This document shows positions 38,585 to 49,016 of a stretch of DNA of 64,000 nt, one piece after another. The stretch spans positions 60,267 through 124,266 of the forward strand of contig JADLGE010000004.1 in NCBI GenBank assembly GCA_020849475.1, written 5' to 3'. Source of the stretch: Gammaproteobacteria bacterium (GTDB lineage Bacteria > Pseudomonadota > Gammaproteobacteria > Ga0077536). Numbering within the stretch: position 1 is the first letter of the stretch; each line of letters starts with the position of its first letter. A program made the translations under genes and the position numbers. The notes beneath the pieces are model-generated. The model saw only the letters and a list, made by a program, of their open reading frames with translations, was not told where the DNA came from and made no database searches.

Positions 38585-39904
38585 CTAGAACTGCATCGTG
38601 ACGTCGATGCCGACCACGACGCGGTCGTAGTCGTTGATCGGAATATTGGAATCGTTGACGGTGTAGGTGATGTTCGGCCGCAGCATCCAGCTCTCGCAGA
38701 ACTTGTACTCGACGCCGCTGGACACGATGTACTGGGTGTCGTCCCGCGTGCGCAGGAACACCGGGTCGGCGCCGTGGTAGTCGCGTTGTTCCATGGACAC
38801 ACTGGCGAAGCCGCGCACCTTGGGCATGAGCTCGATGCTGCCGCCGAGGCGCCCGCCGTAGAGATCGTGTCCGAATTGCGGCCGCGTGCTGTGGTTCTCC
38901 TGCTCAACGCCGCCGTACACGCCGGCATAGATGACCGGTTCGAGCTTGCCCGGCATGGCGCGCAGATAGCTGGCCGAGGTCACGTAGCGGGTGGCATTGC
39001 GATGGGTCAAGTCAGGGTAGTCAATCTTGTTGCCCTGGAATGACAGGCTCAGGCGGCTCTTGTTGTCGAGCGCGTAGTTGTACTGCGCATAGCCGCCGTA
39101 GACGAAACGCAGGCTGTCGGCGTCGATGATGAAGTCTTCGCCCTGGCCGGCGAACACCACTTCGTGCTTGCCGAAGCTGCCGCGCACACCCGCGTAGAGA
39201 TAGGTGTCGGCGGTCGAGAACGGCGTCTCGGTGGCGCGGTAATAGCCGCGTGCGCCGCCGACCATGGCCCAGGTCTTGTCGATGGGTTTGAGCGCATTGA
39301 CGCCGGCCGACACCGCCGCGAACGGGTTGTCCTGCGAGGTGGCCTTGTCGACCAGCTGGAAGGGTAGGTTGCCGAGCACCGGAATTGCGATGGTGGATTC
39401 ATCGGTGCCGGAATTGACGTTGCTGTCATAGCCGGTGCTGAAGCCGACATAGCCGCTGAGCCGCTGTTCGCCGCGCTGGGCGCGGTCGATGAGCGACAGG
39501 TACCGGTCCATGGTGGCGCGTGCGTTGGCCGGCACTTCGCCGCTGGTTTTGACGTTCTCGAACTCCTGTTTGGAAGTCTCGAACTCCGACAGGGCGAAAT
39601 AGGCGCGGGCGATTTCGGCACGGGCCAGGGCGTCGTCGGGTTTGACCGCCAGCACCCGTTCCAGCGCGAACACCGCCTGGCCGGGCTGACCACTGTCCAG
39701 CGCGGCAATGCCGAGCAGGTAGTCGAAGTCGGGGTCGCCGGCGCGTTCGTCGCTGAGTGGCGCCAGCAGGCTGTAGGCATCGCCCGCCTGATGGTTGTTC
39801 AACATCGCGCGGGCCTGGTCCGTGACCTCATCGGCCACCGCCGTGCCGCTGAGGGCGAGCAGCACCAGAAAAACATTCATTCGCTCATGGGTAGTCACGG
39901 GCAT
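38585..39904 (-). CDS. TPR plus beta-barrel outer-membrane protein, Slam/type XI secretion-like
   Basis: The 439-residue protein has a signal peptide cleaved near residue 24 (GTAVA), TPR-like helices at about 25-145 (YLLGIAALDSGQPGQAVFAL, ALARAEIARAYFALSEF) and a C-terminal barrel from about 150 with alternating strands ending in Phe (VGIDVTMQF). GYVGFSTGYDSNVN at the start of the barrel and NDSNI followed by YDR near the end recall Slam (DUF560) proteins, which move TbpB-like cargo across the outer membrane. The assignment rests on layout and motifs and could instead be another TPR-porin family. It is first in a three-gene minus-strand unit. The ATG ending at 39904 has AGGAG five bases upstream; 39880 is an alternative. 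Confidence 0.65.
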   Translation of the reverse strand: MPVTTHERMNVFLVLLALSGTAVADEVTDQARAMLNNHQAGDAYSLLAPLSDERAGDPDFDYLLGIAALDSGQPGQAVFALERVLAVKPDDALARAEIARAYFALSEFETSKQEFENVKTSGEVPANARATMDRYLSLIDRAQRGEQRLSGYVGFSTGYDSNVNSGTDESTIAIPVLGNLPFQLVDKATSQDNPFAAVSAGVNALKPIDKTWAMVGGARGYYRATETPFSTADTYLYAGVRGSFGKHEVVFAGQGEDFIIDADSLRFVYGGYAQYNYALDNKSRLSLSFQGNKIDYPDLTHRNATRYVTSASYLRAMPGKLEPVIYAGVYGGVEQENHSTRPQFGHDLYGGRLGGSIELMPKVRGFASVSMEQRDYHGADPVFLRTRDDTQYIVSSGVEYKFCESWMLRPNITYTVNDSNIPINDYDRVVVGIDVTMQF

Positions 39905-39932
39905 CCCCACTCCTGATCTCGAAACTGGCTGA

Positions 39933-39960
39933 AGTATAGTGAAGCAATTGATTCATTTAT
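39933..39960 (-). promoter_or_regulatory. AT-rich promoter-like region before the barrel-FecR-GT41 unit
   Basis: The 176-base gap between hemE and the barrel gene contains an AT-rich stretch. On the minus strand TATACT (39933-39938) lies 29 bases before the proposed ATG, and a TATAAA lies further up near 39956-39961. No -35 fits well. The module may have its own promoter and not depend on hemE transcription. Confidence 0.3.
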
Positions 39961-40080
39961 ATCGAAGAAGGGTTCTGGCGCTGTGCAGGTCTTGCGCTTC
40001 AACCAAGGCTTGCAGACTAGCAGCCCGGAGGGTGTCGTTCTGTGGCGCAGCACGCGATCATGGCATGCTGCCAGAGTGAA

Positions 40081-41136
40081 TCAGGCACAGTGATAGCGAC
40101 GGCTGTGCTCATGAACCGTATCGACGAGCACGCTGACATGCTCGGGTGGCACCTCGGGCGTGATGCCGTGGCCGAGATTGAAGATATGGCGGCCGCCGGC
40201 GCCCATGGCATCGACGATGCGCCGCGCTTCTTCGGCGACCACGCTCGGCTTGGTCAGCATCACGGCCGGGTCGAGATTGCCCTGCAGCGTGATGCCATCG
40301 CCAAGCCGCTTGCGCACCTCGCCGATGTCGACCGTCCAGTCCAGACCCACCGCCGAGCAACCGCTGGCGGCGATGGATTCCAGCCATGGGCCGCCGCCCT
40401 TGGTGAAGACCACGGTCGGCACGCCCGCCGGCAGTTCTGCCAGGATGGCGCGCATATAGGCCAGGGAAAATTCGTGATAGGCGCGATGGGATAGCGCACC
40501 GCCCCAGGTATCAAACAGCATTACCAAGTCAACGCCGGCTTCGATCTGCGCGCGCAGATAGGCGCTGGTGGCGCGCGCAACTTTGTCGAGCAGGGTGTGG
40601 GCCACTGCCGGGTCGTTGTAGATGAGGCCCTTGATGCGGGTGAATTCGCGGCTGCTCTGGCCTTCCACCATGTAGGTGGCGAGCGTCCACGGGCTGCCGG
40701 CGAAGCCGATCAGCGGCACCTGGCCTTTGAGTTCGCGTTTGATGAGGCTGACGGCGTCGGTCACATAGCGCAGTTCATCGCCCGGATCGGGCACCGGCAG
40801 CGCGTCGATGTCGGCGCGGCTGCGCAGCGGGCGGGCAAAGCGCGGGCCGAGGCCTTCTTCCAGACTCAAGCCCAGACCCATTGCGTCAGGGATGGTCAGG
40901 ATGTCGGAAAACAGGATAGCCGCGTCGAGGGCATAACGGCGCAGTGGCTGCAGGGTGACCTCGCAGGCCAGCTCCGGGGTCTTGCACAGGGTCAGGAAGT
41001 CGCCGGCCTGGTTGCGCGTCGCGCGGTACTCCGGCAGGTAGCGGCCGGCCTGACGCATGACCCATATTGGCGTGCAATCTACCGGCTCGCCGCGCAGCAC
41101 GCGCAGCAGCCGGTCATTGCTAATCGCCGTGGCCAT
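40081..41136 (-). CDS. hemE: Uroporphyrinogen decarboxylase
   Basis: HemE decarboxylates uroporphyrinogen III to coproporphyrinogen III in heme synthesis. The 351-residue protein has [30 protein letters not shown] with the catalytic Asp, and [16 protein letters not shown]. The ATG ending at 41136 fits the family; it lies four bases after the gltD stop, so it belongs to the gltBD-hemE unit seen in Pseudomonas-like chromosomes. Confidence 0.97.
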   Translation of the reverse strand: MATAISNDRLLRVLRGEPVDCTPIWVMRQAGRYLPEYRATRNQAGDFLTLCKTPELACEVTLQPLRRYALDAAILFSDILTIPDAMGLGLSLEEGLGPRFARPLRSRADIDALPVPDPGDELRYVTDAVSLIKRELKGQVPLIGFAGSPWTLATYMVEGQSSREFTRIKGLIYNDPAVAHTLLDKVARATSAYLRAQIEAGVDLVMLFDTWGGALSHRAYHEFSLAYMRAILAELPAGVPTVVFTKGGGPWLESIAASGCSAVGLDWTVDIGEVRKRLGDGITLQGNLDPAVMLTKPSVVAEEARRIVDAMGAGGRHIFNLGHGITPEVPPEHVSVLVDTVHEHSRRYHCA

Positions 41137-41140
41137 GGTT

Positions 41141-42589
41141 TTAAGCGAGCGGCGCCGGCAGGTCGGTGGCACCCATGAGGTGTTTGTCGATGGATGCCGC
41201 GGCGGCACGCCCTTCGGCGATGGCCCACACGATCAAGGACTGTCCACGCTGGATATCGCCAGCGGCAAACACGCCGTCAACCGATGTCATCCAACGCGCG
41301 TCGCGCTGCACGTTGCCGCGCTCGGTGATGGCGACGCCGAGTTTGTCGAGCAGATCGGCGCGCTCGGCGCCGACGAAGCCCATCGCCAGGAACACGAGAT
41401 CCGCTTCGAGCTCGTGATTCGAGCCCGGCACTTGGACGATCTGTATGCGCCCGTCGACGTTCTTCATTTCGACGTTCACGAGTTCGAGTGCCCTGACCTG
41501 GCCATTGCCATCGTCGACGAAGCGCTTGGTGGAGACCGCGTAGAGACGGTCGCCGCCTTCTTCGTGGGCCGAAGCCACGCGATAGATGCGCGGCCATTCC
41601 GGCCACGGATTGTCGGACGCGCGGCTGCCGGGTGGCTTGGGCATGATTTCGAGACTGGTGACCGACTTCGCGCCCTGGCGGTGCGAGGTGCCGATGCAGT
41701 CGGCGCCGGTATCACCGCCGCCGATGATGACGACGTGCTTGCCGTGGGCCGAAATGAAATCAGCGTCGGCAATGTCGTCGCCTTCGCAGCGGCGGTTCTG
41801 CAGGGTCAGGAATTCCATCGCCTGGTAGACACCCTTCAATTCGCGGCCCGGCACCGGCAGATCGCGCGCGACGGTCGCTCCGCCGGTCAGCAGCACGGCG
41901 CTGAAGTCTTTCTTCAACTGCTCGACGCTCAGGTCGACACCGACATTGACGCCGGCGCGGAATTCGACGCCTTCGGCGCGCATCTGCTCGAGACGACGAT
42001 CGAGCACCCGCTTTTCCATCTTGAATTCGGGAATGCCGTAGCGCAGCAGGCCGCCGATGCGGTCGGCGCGCTCGAATACCGTGACCTTGTGGCCGGCGCG
42101 ACGCAGCTGCTGGGCGGCGGCGAGACCAGCCGGCCCGGAACCGACCACGGCCACCGATTTGCCGGTTTCAGTCTGCGGCGGCTGCGGCTTGACCAAACCC
42201 TCTTCGAAGGCGCGGTCGATGATCGCCAGTTCCACCGCCTTGATGGTGACCGGGTCATCGTTGACGCCCAGCACGCAGGAACCTTCGCACGGCGCCGGAC
42301 ACAGGGTGCCGGTGAATTCCGGGAAGTTGTTGGTGGCGTGCAGACGCTCGATGGCTTCGTCCCAGCGGTCGCGATAGACCAGATCGTTCCAGTCCGGAAT
42401 CAGGTTGCCCAGCGGGCAGCCCTGGTGACAGAACGGAATGCCGCAGTCCATGCAGCGCGCGGCCTGCTTGTTGAGCGGCTCGGCGGCGAACGGCACCATG
42501 ACCTGGCGAAAATCGCGCAGGCGCTCGGCCACCGGCCGGTAAGGCTGCTTGGCGCGCTTCTCTTCGAGAAAACCGGTCGGCTTAGCCAT
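41141..42589 (-). CDS. gltD: Glutamate synthase small subunit
   Basis: GltD takes electrons from NADPH through FAD and 4Fe-4S clusters to the large subunit. The 482-residue protein has N-terminal cluster cysteines C46, C49, C54 and C58 ([15 protein letters not shown]), a second set in [14 protein letters not shown], an FAD motif GSGPAG and an NADPH motif GGGDTG. I use the ATG ending at 42589; it overlaps the end of gltB by eight bases, and the frame further upstream is a shadow of gltB. Confidence 0.96.
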   Translation of the reverse strand: MAKPTGFLEEKRAKQPYRPVAERLRDFRQVMVPFAAEPLNKQAARCMDCGIPFCHQGCPLGNLIPDWNDLVYRDRWDEAIERLHATNNFPEFTGTLCPAPCEGSCVLGVNDDPVTIKAVELAIIDRAFEEGLVKPQPPQTETGKSVAVVGSGPAGLAAAQQLRRAGHKVTVFERADRIGGLLRYGIPEFKMEKRVLDRRLEQMRAEGVEFRAGVNVGVDLSVEQLKKDFSAVLLTGGATVARDLPVPGRELKGVYQAMEFLTLQNRRCEGDDIADADFISAHGKHVVIIGGGDTGADCIGTSHRQGAKSVTSLEIMPKPPGSRASDNPWPEWPRIYRVASAHEEGGDRLYAVSTKRFVDDGNGQVRALELVNVEMKNVDGRIQIVQVPGSNHELEADLVFLAMGFVGAERADLLDKLGVAITERGNVQRDARWMTSVDGVFAAGDIQRGQSLIVWAIAEGRAAAASIDKHLMGATDLPAPLA

Positions 42590-45500
42590 GGGCGGCATCC
42601 ATGATCGCCTGGTCTTCCGGAATTCCGGTGCGGCGCGCGGTCTCGATGGCGGCGAGGATACGTTTGTAGTCCTTGGGCATGACTTTGACGAACTTCGATT
42701 TGTTGGCAGTCCAGTGATCGAGGATGGTTTGCGCGACCGTGCTGTGGGTGTACTGCACATGGTTGGTCAGCAGACGACGGACGAGATCCTCGTCCACTTC
42801 GCTCTCGATCTTGTCCAGATCGACCATCTCTTTATTACAACGACCCGGGAACACGCCTTCCGGATCGTAGATATAGGCTTCACCGCCCGACATGCCGGCG
42901 GCGAAGTTGCGGCCAGTGGCGCCGATGATGACGACGTGACCGCCCGTCATGTATTCGCACCCGTGGTCGCCCACGCCCTCAACGACGGTGTCGGCGCCGC
43001 TGTTGCGCACCGCGAAACGCTCGCCCGCGATGCCGCGGAAATAGGCTTCGCCCTTGGTCGCGCCATAGAGGGCGACGTTGCCGATGAGGATGTTGTGTTC
43101 TGGCACGAAGGTCGAGTGACGCGGCGGATAGACCACGATGCGTGCGCCCGACAGGCCCTTGCCCACGTAGTCGTTGGCATCGCCTTCCAGGGTCATGCTG
43201 ACGCCGCGCGGCACGAACGCGCCGAAGCTCTGGCCAGCCGAGCCGTTGAAATGCAGCTTGATGGTGTCGTCTGGCAGACCCGCGCCACCATAACGGCGCG
43301 TGATCTCGTAACCGAGAATGGTGCCGACGGTGCGGTTGACGTTGCGTATCGGCACGGTGGCCTCGACCGCCTTGCCATGCTCGAGCGCCGGCTGGCACAG
43401 GGGCACGATGGTGGTGCGGTCGAGGGATTTGTCGAGGCCGTGATCCTGTTCGCGCACCTGGCGAATGGCGACGCCCGGCGCCGCCACCGGCTGGTAGAGG
43501 ATCTGCGAGAGATCCAGACCCTGCGCCTTCCAGTGATCGACGGCCGGCTCGACATCGAGCAGATCGACGCGGCCAATCAGTTCGTCGATGCTGCGCACAC
43601 CGAGCTCGGCCATGTATTCGCGCATTTCTTCGGCGATATAGCGGAAGAAGTTTTCGACGAATTCAGGCTTGCCGCTGAATTTGGCGCGCAAGCGTTTGTC
43701 CTGCGTGGCGATGCCGACCGGGCAGGTGTTGAGATGGCATACGCGCATCATCACGCAGCCCATCACCACCAGCGGCGCGGTCGCGAAACCGTATTCCTCG
43801 GCGCCGAGCATGGCGGCCACGATGCAGTCGCGGCCGGTCTTCAACTGGCCGTCGACCTGCACCACGATGCGATCGCGCAGTTGATTGGCGACCAGCACCT
43901 GCTGGGTTTCAGCAAGGCCAAGTTCCCACGGCACGCCGGCGTGCTTCAAGGACGTCACCGGCGAGGCGCCGGTGCCACCGTCGTAGCCCGAGATCAGCAC
44001 CACGTCGGAATGGGCCTTGGCCACGCCGGCCGCGACCGTGCCGACGCCGACTTCGGCGACCAGCTTGACGTGCACGCGCGCCACGGGATTGGAGTTCTTC
44101 AAATCGTGGATGAGCTGCGCCAGATCCTCGATTGAATAAATGTCGTGATGGGGCGGCGGTGAAATCAAGCCCACACCCGGCGTCGAATGACGGGTCTTGG
44201 CAATCCACGGATAGACCTTGTTGCCGGGCAACTGGCCGCCTTCGCCGGGCTTCGCGCCCTGCGCCATCTTGATCTGCAGATCGTCCGCATTGACCAGGTA
44301 TTCGCTGGTCACGCCGAAACGGCCGGACGCCACCTGCTTGATGGCGCTGCGCCGCAGGTCGCCATTGGCATCGGGGGTGAAGCGCTCCGGATCCTCACCA
44401 CCTTCGCCGGTGTTGGAGCGACCGCCAATGCGGTTCATGGCAATGGCCAGGGTCTCATGCGCTTCGGCGCTGATCGAGCCATAGGACATCGCGCCGGTCG
44501 AGAAGCGCTTCATGATGCTGTCGATGGACTCGACTTCATCGAGCGGCACGGCCTTGACCTTCTTGAAGCGGAACAGGCCACGCAAGGTCGCGCGGTGTTC
44601 GCTCTGGTCGTCCACCGCGTGGGTGTATTCCTTGAAAATCTTGTACTGGCCGGAGCGTGTCGAATGCTGCAGCTTGAATACCGTGTCCGGATTGAACAGG
44701 TGGTATTCGCCATCGCGACGCCACTGGTATTCGCCACCCCAGGCGAGATCGGGCTTCTTGACCACGCGCGCGGGGAAGGCGTCGTGATGGCGCAGGGCCA
44801 CCTCCTGCTCGATGACGTCGAGGCCGACGCCGCCGATGCGCGATGCGGTCCAGGTGAAATACTTGTCGACGAAGGCCTTGTCGAGACCGACTGCCTCGAA
44901 GATCTGCGCGCCGCGGTAGGACTGCACGGTCGAGATGCCCATCTTGGACATGACCTTGAGCAGCCCCTTGTTGACCGCCTTCAAGTACAGGCGCACCGCG
45001 GTGTCGTGATCGCTCTCGCCTTCGTAGCGGTTCTTGGGATTGGTGACGAGGATGCGCTGACGCAGCATGTCGTCCAGTGTCTCGAGCGCGAGATAGGGGT
45101 TGATGGCCCCCGCGCCGTAACCGAGCAGTACTGCGAAGTGATGGACTTCGCGCGGCTCGCCGGATTCGATGATGAGACCGACCTTGATGCGCCGACCATT
45201 GCGCACCAGGTGATGGTGCACGCCGGCGGTGGCGAGCGCCGCGGGAATCGCGGCGTGGTCTTTGTCGACACCGCGGTCCGACAGAATGATAAAGGCATTG
45301 CCTTCATCGACCGCCGCATCGGCAGCCACGCACACGGCCTGCAGGGCTTTTTCCAGGCCGGCCGCGCCTTCGGCGACCGGGTAGGTGGTGGCGATGGTCT
45401 TGGAACGGAAACCGAGCGCGTTGATGCTGCGCAGTTTCTCAAGATCGTGGTTGTCCACCACCGGCGCGTTGAGCTTGATCTGGCGGCAGCTCGATTCGCT

Positions 45501-47189
45501 GGGCGCGAGCAGGTTGCTCTCGGGGCCTATCGGCGTCGACAACTGTGTGACCAGCTCTTCGCGGATGCCGTCCAGCGGCGGGTTGGTGACCTGCGCGAAC
45601 AATTGCTTGAAGTAGTCGTAAAGCAGGCGCGAGCGATCGGACAACACCGCCAGCGCGGCGTCGGTGCCCATCGAGCCCATCGCTTCCGCGCCGCTCGCCG
45701 CCATCGGCTGCATCAGCAGGCGCAGATCTTCGTGCGTATAGCCGAAAGCCTGTTGACGCTGCAGGACCGTGGCGTGATCCGGCACATGGACATTGGTCGG
45801 CTCCGGCAGGTCATCGATGGAGATCTGGTTGCGCGCCAGCCAGTCCCCGTAGGGGAACATGTCGATGTACTGCTGCTTGAGCTCGGCATCGTCGACGATG
45901 CGGCCGGCCTTGGTGTCGACCAGGAAGATGCGCCCGGGATGCAGGCGTTCCTTGATTTCGATGTTCTCCGGCGGAATGTCGAGCACGCCGACCTCGGACG
46001 CCATGATCACCATGCCGTCCTTGGTCACGTAATAGCGTGACGGACGCAGACCGTTACGGTCGAGCACCGCGCCGATCACGGTGCCGTCGGTGAAGGCAAT
46101 CGAAGCGGGGCCGTCCCACGGCTCCATGAAGCTGCCGTGGTATTCGTAAAACGCCTTGCGCTTGGCGTCCATGTCCTCGTGGCCGCTCCAGGCCTCGGGG
46201 ATCATCATGAGAATGGCGAGCGGCAGCGGGCGGCCCGCCATGTGCAGGAATTCCAGCACCTGGTCAAAGCTCGCCGAGTCGGAATTGCCTTCCAGCACGA
46301 TGGGGAAGAGTTTCTTCAGATCTTCGCCAAAGAGGCTCGATTCGCACAGCGCTTCACGGGCGCGCATCCAGTTGATGTTGCCGCGCAGGGTGTTGATTTC
46401 GCCGTTGTGGGCGATGAAACGGAACGGATGCGCGAGCGGCCAGGACGGGAAGGTATTGGTCGAGAAACGCTGATGCACCAGCGCCAGCGCGCTGTCCATG
46501 CGTTCGTCGCACAGATCCGGGAAGACTTTATCGACCTGGTCGGCGTTCAGCATGCCCTTGTAGATGAAGGTGCGATGCGAAAGGCTCGGTACGTAGAAGA
46601 GGGCCTTTTCCGCGATGCCGCTGTCCCACACCGAGTGTTCGACCAGCTTGCGAATGACGTAGAGCTTGCGCTCGAAAGCTTCGTCGCTCGCGATATCGGC
46701 GCTGCGGCCGATGAAAATCTGGCGGAAAGCGGGCTCGCCGGACTGCGCGGTCGGGCCGATCATGGAATCGTCGCTGGGCACATCGCGCCAGCCGAGCAGG
46801 ATCTGTCCTTCCTGTTCGATCACGCGCTTGAACTGCGCGACGCAGAACTCGGCGTCCTTGGCATCGCGTGGCAGAAACACCAGGCCCGCGCCGTAATGGC
46901 CGTAGGCCGGCAGTTCGAAGCCGAGAGCCGCGCAGGTCGGACGCAGGAAGGCATCGGGCATCTGGATCAGAATGCCGGCGCCGTCTCCGGTATTTTCTTC
47001 GCTGCCCGTCGCACCGCGGTGCTCAAGGTTGGCAAGGATGGTCAGGGCCTGGCGAATGATCGCATGGGATTTGCGACCCTTCATGTCGACGACAAAACCT
47101 ACGCCACAGGAGTCATGCTCTTGGGACGCGTCGTACAGCCCGTCCGTCGGGCCGCCGGTCCGCGGAAATCGAGTGCGAGCAGAATTCAT
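42582..47189 (-). CDS. gltB: Glutamate synthase large subunit
   Basis: GltB transfers the glutamine amide to 2-oxoglutarate. The 1535-residue protein begins with a short propeptide; the class II amidotransferase nucleophile is C28 in DSCGVGF, which becomes residue 1 on processing. The FMN-binding synthase domain follows, with 3Fe-4S cysteines in [13 protein letters not shown] near residues 1142-1155, and a C-terminal GXGXG domain. A good promoter lies upstream. With gltD it makes the NADPH-dependent enzyme for nitrogen assimilation. Confidence 0.97.
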   Translation of the reverse strand: MNSARTRFPRTGGPTDGLYDASQEHDSCGVGFVVDMKGRKSHAIIRQALTILANLEHRGATGSEENTGDGAGILIQMPDAFLRPTCAALGFELPAYGHYGAGLVFLPRDAKDAEFCVAQFKRVIEQEGQILLGWRDVPSDDSMIGPTAQSGEPAFRQIFIGRSADIASDEAFERKLYVIRKLVEHSVWDSGIAEKALFYVPSLSHRTFIYKGMLNADQVDKVFPDLCDERMDSALALVHQRFSTNTFPSWPLAHPFRFIAHNGEINTLRGNINWMRAREALCESSLFGEDLKKLFPIVLEGNSDSASFDQVLEFLHMAGRPLPLAILMMIPEAWSGHEDMDAKRKAFYEYHGSFMEPWDGPASIAFTDGTVIGAVLDRNGLRPSRYYVTKDGMVIMASEVGVLDIPPENIEIKERLHPGRIFLVDTKAGRIVDDAELKQQYIDMFPYGDWLARNQISIDDLPEPTNVHVPDHATVLQRQQAFGYTHEDLRLLMQPMAASGAEAMGSMGTDAALAVLSDRSRLLYDYFKQLFAQVTNPPLDGIREELVTQLSTPIGPESNLLAPSESSCRQIKLNAPVVDNHDLEKLRSINALGFRSKTIATTYPVAEGAAGLEKALQAVCVAADAAVDEGNAFIILSDRGVDKDHAAIPAALATAGVHHHLVRNGRRIKVGLIIESGEPREVHHFAVLLGYGAGAINPYLALETLDDMLRQRILVTNPKNRYEGESDHDTAVRLYLKAVNKGLLKVMSKMGISTVQSYRGAQIFEAVGLDKAFVDKYFTWTASRIGGVGLDVIEQEVALRHHDAFPARVVKKPDLAWGGEYQWRRDGEYHLFNPDTVFKLQHSTRSGQYKIFKEYTHAVDDQSEHRATLRGLFRFKKVKAVPLDEVESIDSIMKRFSTGAMSYGSISAEAHETLAIAMNRIGGRSNTGEGGEDPERFTPDANGDLRRSAIKQVASGRFGVTSEYLVNADDLQIKMAQGAKPGEGGQLPGNKVYPWIAKTRHSTPGVGLISPPPHHDIYSIEDLAQLIHDLKNSNPVARVHVKLVAEVGVGTVAAGVAKAHSDVVLISGYDGGTGASPVTSLKHAGVPWELGLAETQQVLVANQLRDRIVVQVDGQLKTGRDCIVAAMLGAEEYGFATAPLVVMGCVMMRVCHLNTCPVGIATQDKRLRAKFSGKPEFVENFFRYIAEEMREYMAELGVRSIDELIGRVDLLDVEPAVDHWKAQGLDLSQILYQPVAAPGVAIRQVREQDHGLDKSLDRTTIVPLCQPALEHGKAVEATVPIRNVNRTVGTILGYEITRRYGGAGLPDDTIKLHFNGSAGQSFGAFVPRGVSMTLEGDANDYVGKGLSGARIVVYPPRHSTFVPEHNILIGNVALYGATKGEAYFRGIAGERFAVRNSGADTVVEGVGDHGCEYMTGGHVVIIGATGRNFAAGMSGGEAYIYDPEGVFPGRCNKEMVDLDKIESEVDEDLVRRLLTNHVQYTHSTVAQTILDHWTANKSKFVKVMPKDYKRILAAIETARRTGIPEDQAIMDAAHG

Positions 47190-47254
47190 CCCTACGAGTG
47201 CCTCCGGGCTAGGAACTGTGAAAATGACGCGATTACGCGCGCAAAAGGACGGTG

Positions 47255-47284
47255 ATTATATGCCGCAGGTGCACAAAGTGTCAC
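47255..47284 (-). promoter_or_regulatory. sigma-70 promoter of gltB-gltD-hemE
   Basis: On the minus strand GTGACA (47279-47284), an 18-base spacer and a perfect TATAAT (47255-47260) lie 66 bases before the gltB ATG, giving a leader of about 59 bases. This is the best promoter match in the window. The 150-base gap also separates gltB from the damX-like gene, and I see no strong terminator there. Confidence 0.7.
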
Positions 47285-47339
47285 CAAAATCGCGATGCAC
47301 GATCATGGGCCGCCTGCACTGAAAAAGATCGTGTCGTAC

Positions 47340-49013
47340 TTACTTGAGGGTCGCGACCGCGCGTGGCCATGGCTTGCCTTTCAGCAATGGCGCCGGCAGC
47401 GCTCGTATCGCCGAGGTGGCGGCGCTGCGCGAGGTGTACAGGCCGGTCACCACTACATACCAGGGCGCACCCTTGAGCTTGACCTCGACCACAGTGGCCT
47501 TTTCGCCGATGCGGTGTTCGCGGATGAAGCGCGCGGTGGCGGCGCGCTCGCGGCTGCCGAACAACTGTACGACGAAGCTCTGCGGTTTCTGGCGTTTGAC
47601 CCACGAGGAGGAATAGAACGACTTCGGTTCGTCCGCGGTGCTCGCGGCCGCCGCCGGCTTGGTGGCGGGCTTGGCGCCGGCGGCGGTCTGCGCCGACGAC
47701 TTGGCCGGCGCGGTCTTGGGGTGCTTGTCACCGTCGGCTTTGGCCGCAGTTTTTGCCGGAGTCTTGGTCTCGGTCTTGGTCGAGGCCTTGGGCGTGGGGA
47801 CCGCGACCGGCGCCGGGGCGGGCACGGGCGTGGACACGGCCGCCGGCGGCGGCTCATTGCTGGCCGCTTCGACCGGGATGGTTTCGGCAACGGCGGCCGT
47901 TGGGGCGGCCGTCGGCGCCGCCGGAGCCTGTTCCGCTGCCATTGGCGCCGGCTCAACGGACTCGGCGGCCGGTTCGGCGAGCGTGGGCGCGTCGGCTGAC
48001 GCCACGGCTGCAGGTTCGGGCGCCGCGGCAGCGCTGCTGGCAGGCTCGCTCGCCGTCAGCGGTGCGCCATCGAGCGGCGGCGGGGCTTCGGCACTCGGTG
48101 CCGGCAGGGTGATTTCGACGGTGCCGGGTTGGGTGTTTTCGCTATGCCGCGAGAACAGCAGCATGCCGATGGCAACGGCCACCAGCACGAAAGCGGCCGC
48201 AGCCAGCACCGCGGTGTATTTACGCACTTCGAAGCCGCGCAGCGCGCCGCCCATGGCGCGCGCCGCCGCCGCCGCCCGCTGGCCGGGGTGAATGGGCTTG
48301 TGCCCGCCGTTTTTGAGACTGGCCAGCATGCGTCCGGGATTGCCGGCTGCATCCTGCGCCAGCTGTTCGAGGTCGAGGCCTTCATCGAGCTGAAGGTCGG
48401 CATCGAGCTGCAAGTCGCCGCCGACGGCCGGCAGCGCACTCAGCGCCAGGGTCTTGAGTTCGTCGGGTTCCAGGGGCGGCAGGTCGACCATATGAATGAC
48501 CGCGCCCTCGGGGGCCGCAGCCTGCAGCCGTTCGCCGAAATCGCTGTCGGCGTCGCTGGTCATCACTACCCTGAGGTCGCCGCGCTGGTGACTGCTGTAG
48601 GCCAGCGAGAACAGCATGGAGCGCGCTGCGTCATCGAGCTGTTCGGCGTCGTCCAGTGCCAGGATGCAAAGCTGGCCGCCCAATTCGATTTCGGCCAGGC
48701 GCGCGCGCAGGTCTTCCACCCCGGCGTCGAGTTCGCCCAGTTCCAGGGCCTCGGTAAGAGCGGCGAGCAGCGCGGGGGCGGTGCGCATGTTGGCGCCCTG
48801 GCCCGCGATCACCCGCCAGTTGGGACGCGCCTGCTCGGCAATGGCGCCGAGCAGGCGACTGCGACCACTGCCGGCCTCGCCTTGCACGACGACCATTTGA
48901 TGGCCGAATTCGAGCAGGTGGCTCAATAGGTCGAGGCGCTGGCGAATGGCCGGCGTCGTGAGATAGGGGGGCTGCGTCGTTGCGCCCGCCGGGCTGTCAT
49001 CCATCACGCTCAT
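47340..49013 (-). CDS. damX: DamX-like SPOR-domain protein with degenerate AAA module
   Basis: This 557-residue protein has an N-terminal P-loop ATPase-like module (QGEAGSGRSRLL at 44-55, Walker B-like LCILALDDAEQLDD), a transmembrane helix at about 266-289, a long linker of Ala, Pro and Lys (about 300-470), and a C-terminal SPOR domain (SFVVQLFGSRERAATARF) that binds denuded peptidoglycan at division sites. The Walker A lysine is replaced by R51. The aroK-aroB-(dgt)-damX order matches E. coli and Pseudomonas. Function in division is inferred from family. Confidence 0.85.
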   Translation of the reverse strand: MSVMDDSPAGATTQPPYLTTPAIRQRLDLLSHLLEFGHQMVVVQGEAGSGRSRLLGAIAEQARPNWRVIAGQGANMRTAPALLAALTEALELGELDAGVEDLRARLAEIELGGQLCILALDDAEQLDDAARSMLFSLAYSSHQRGDLRVVMTSDADSDFGERLQAAAPEGAVIHMVDLPPLEPDELKTLALSALPAVGGDLQLDADLQLDEGLDLEQLAQDAAGNPGRMLASLKNGGHKPIHPGQRAAAAARAMGGALRGFEVRKYTAVLAAAAFVLVAVAIGMLLFSRHSENTQPGTVEITLPAPSAEAPPPLDGAPLTASEPASSAAAAPEPAAVASADAPTLAEPAAESVEPAPMAAEQAPAAPTAAPTAAVAETIPVEAASNEPPPAAVSTPVPAPAPVAVPTPKASTKTETKTPAKTAAKADGDKHPKTAPAKSSAQTAAGAKPATKPAAAASTADEPKSFYSSSWVKRQKPQSFVVQLFGSRERAATARFIREHRIGEKATVVEVKLKGAPWYVVVTGLYTSRSAATSAIRALPAPLLKGKPWPRAVATLK

Positions 49014-49016
49014 GCA

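Noticed and set aside
47640..48060. Low-complexity Ala/Pro region considered as a frameshifted gene
   Set aside because: It is the normal disordered linker before the SPOR domain; the frame is continuous and both flanking domains are intact.
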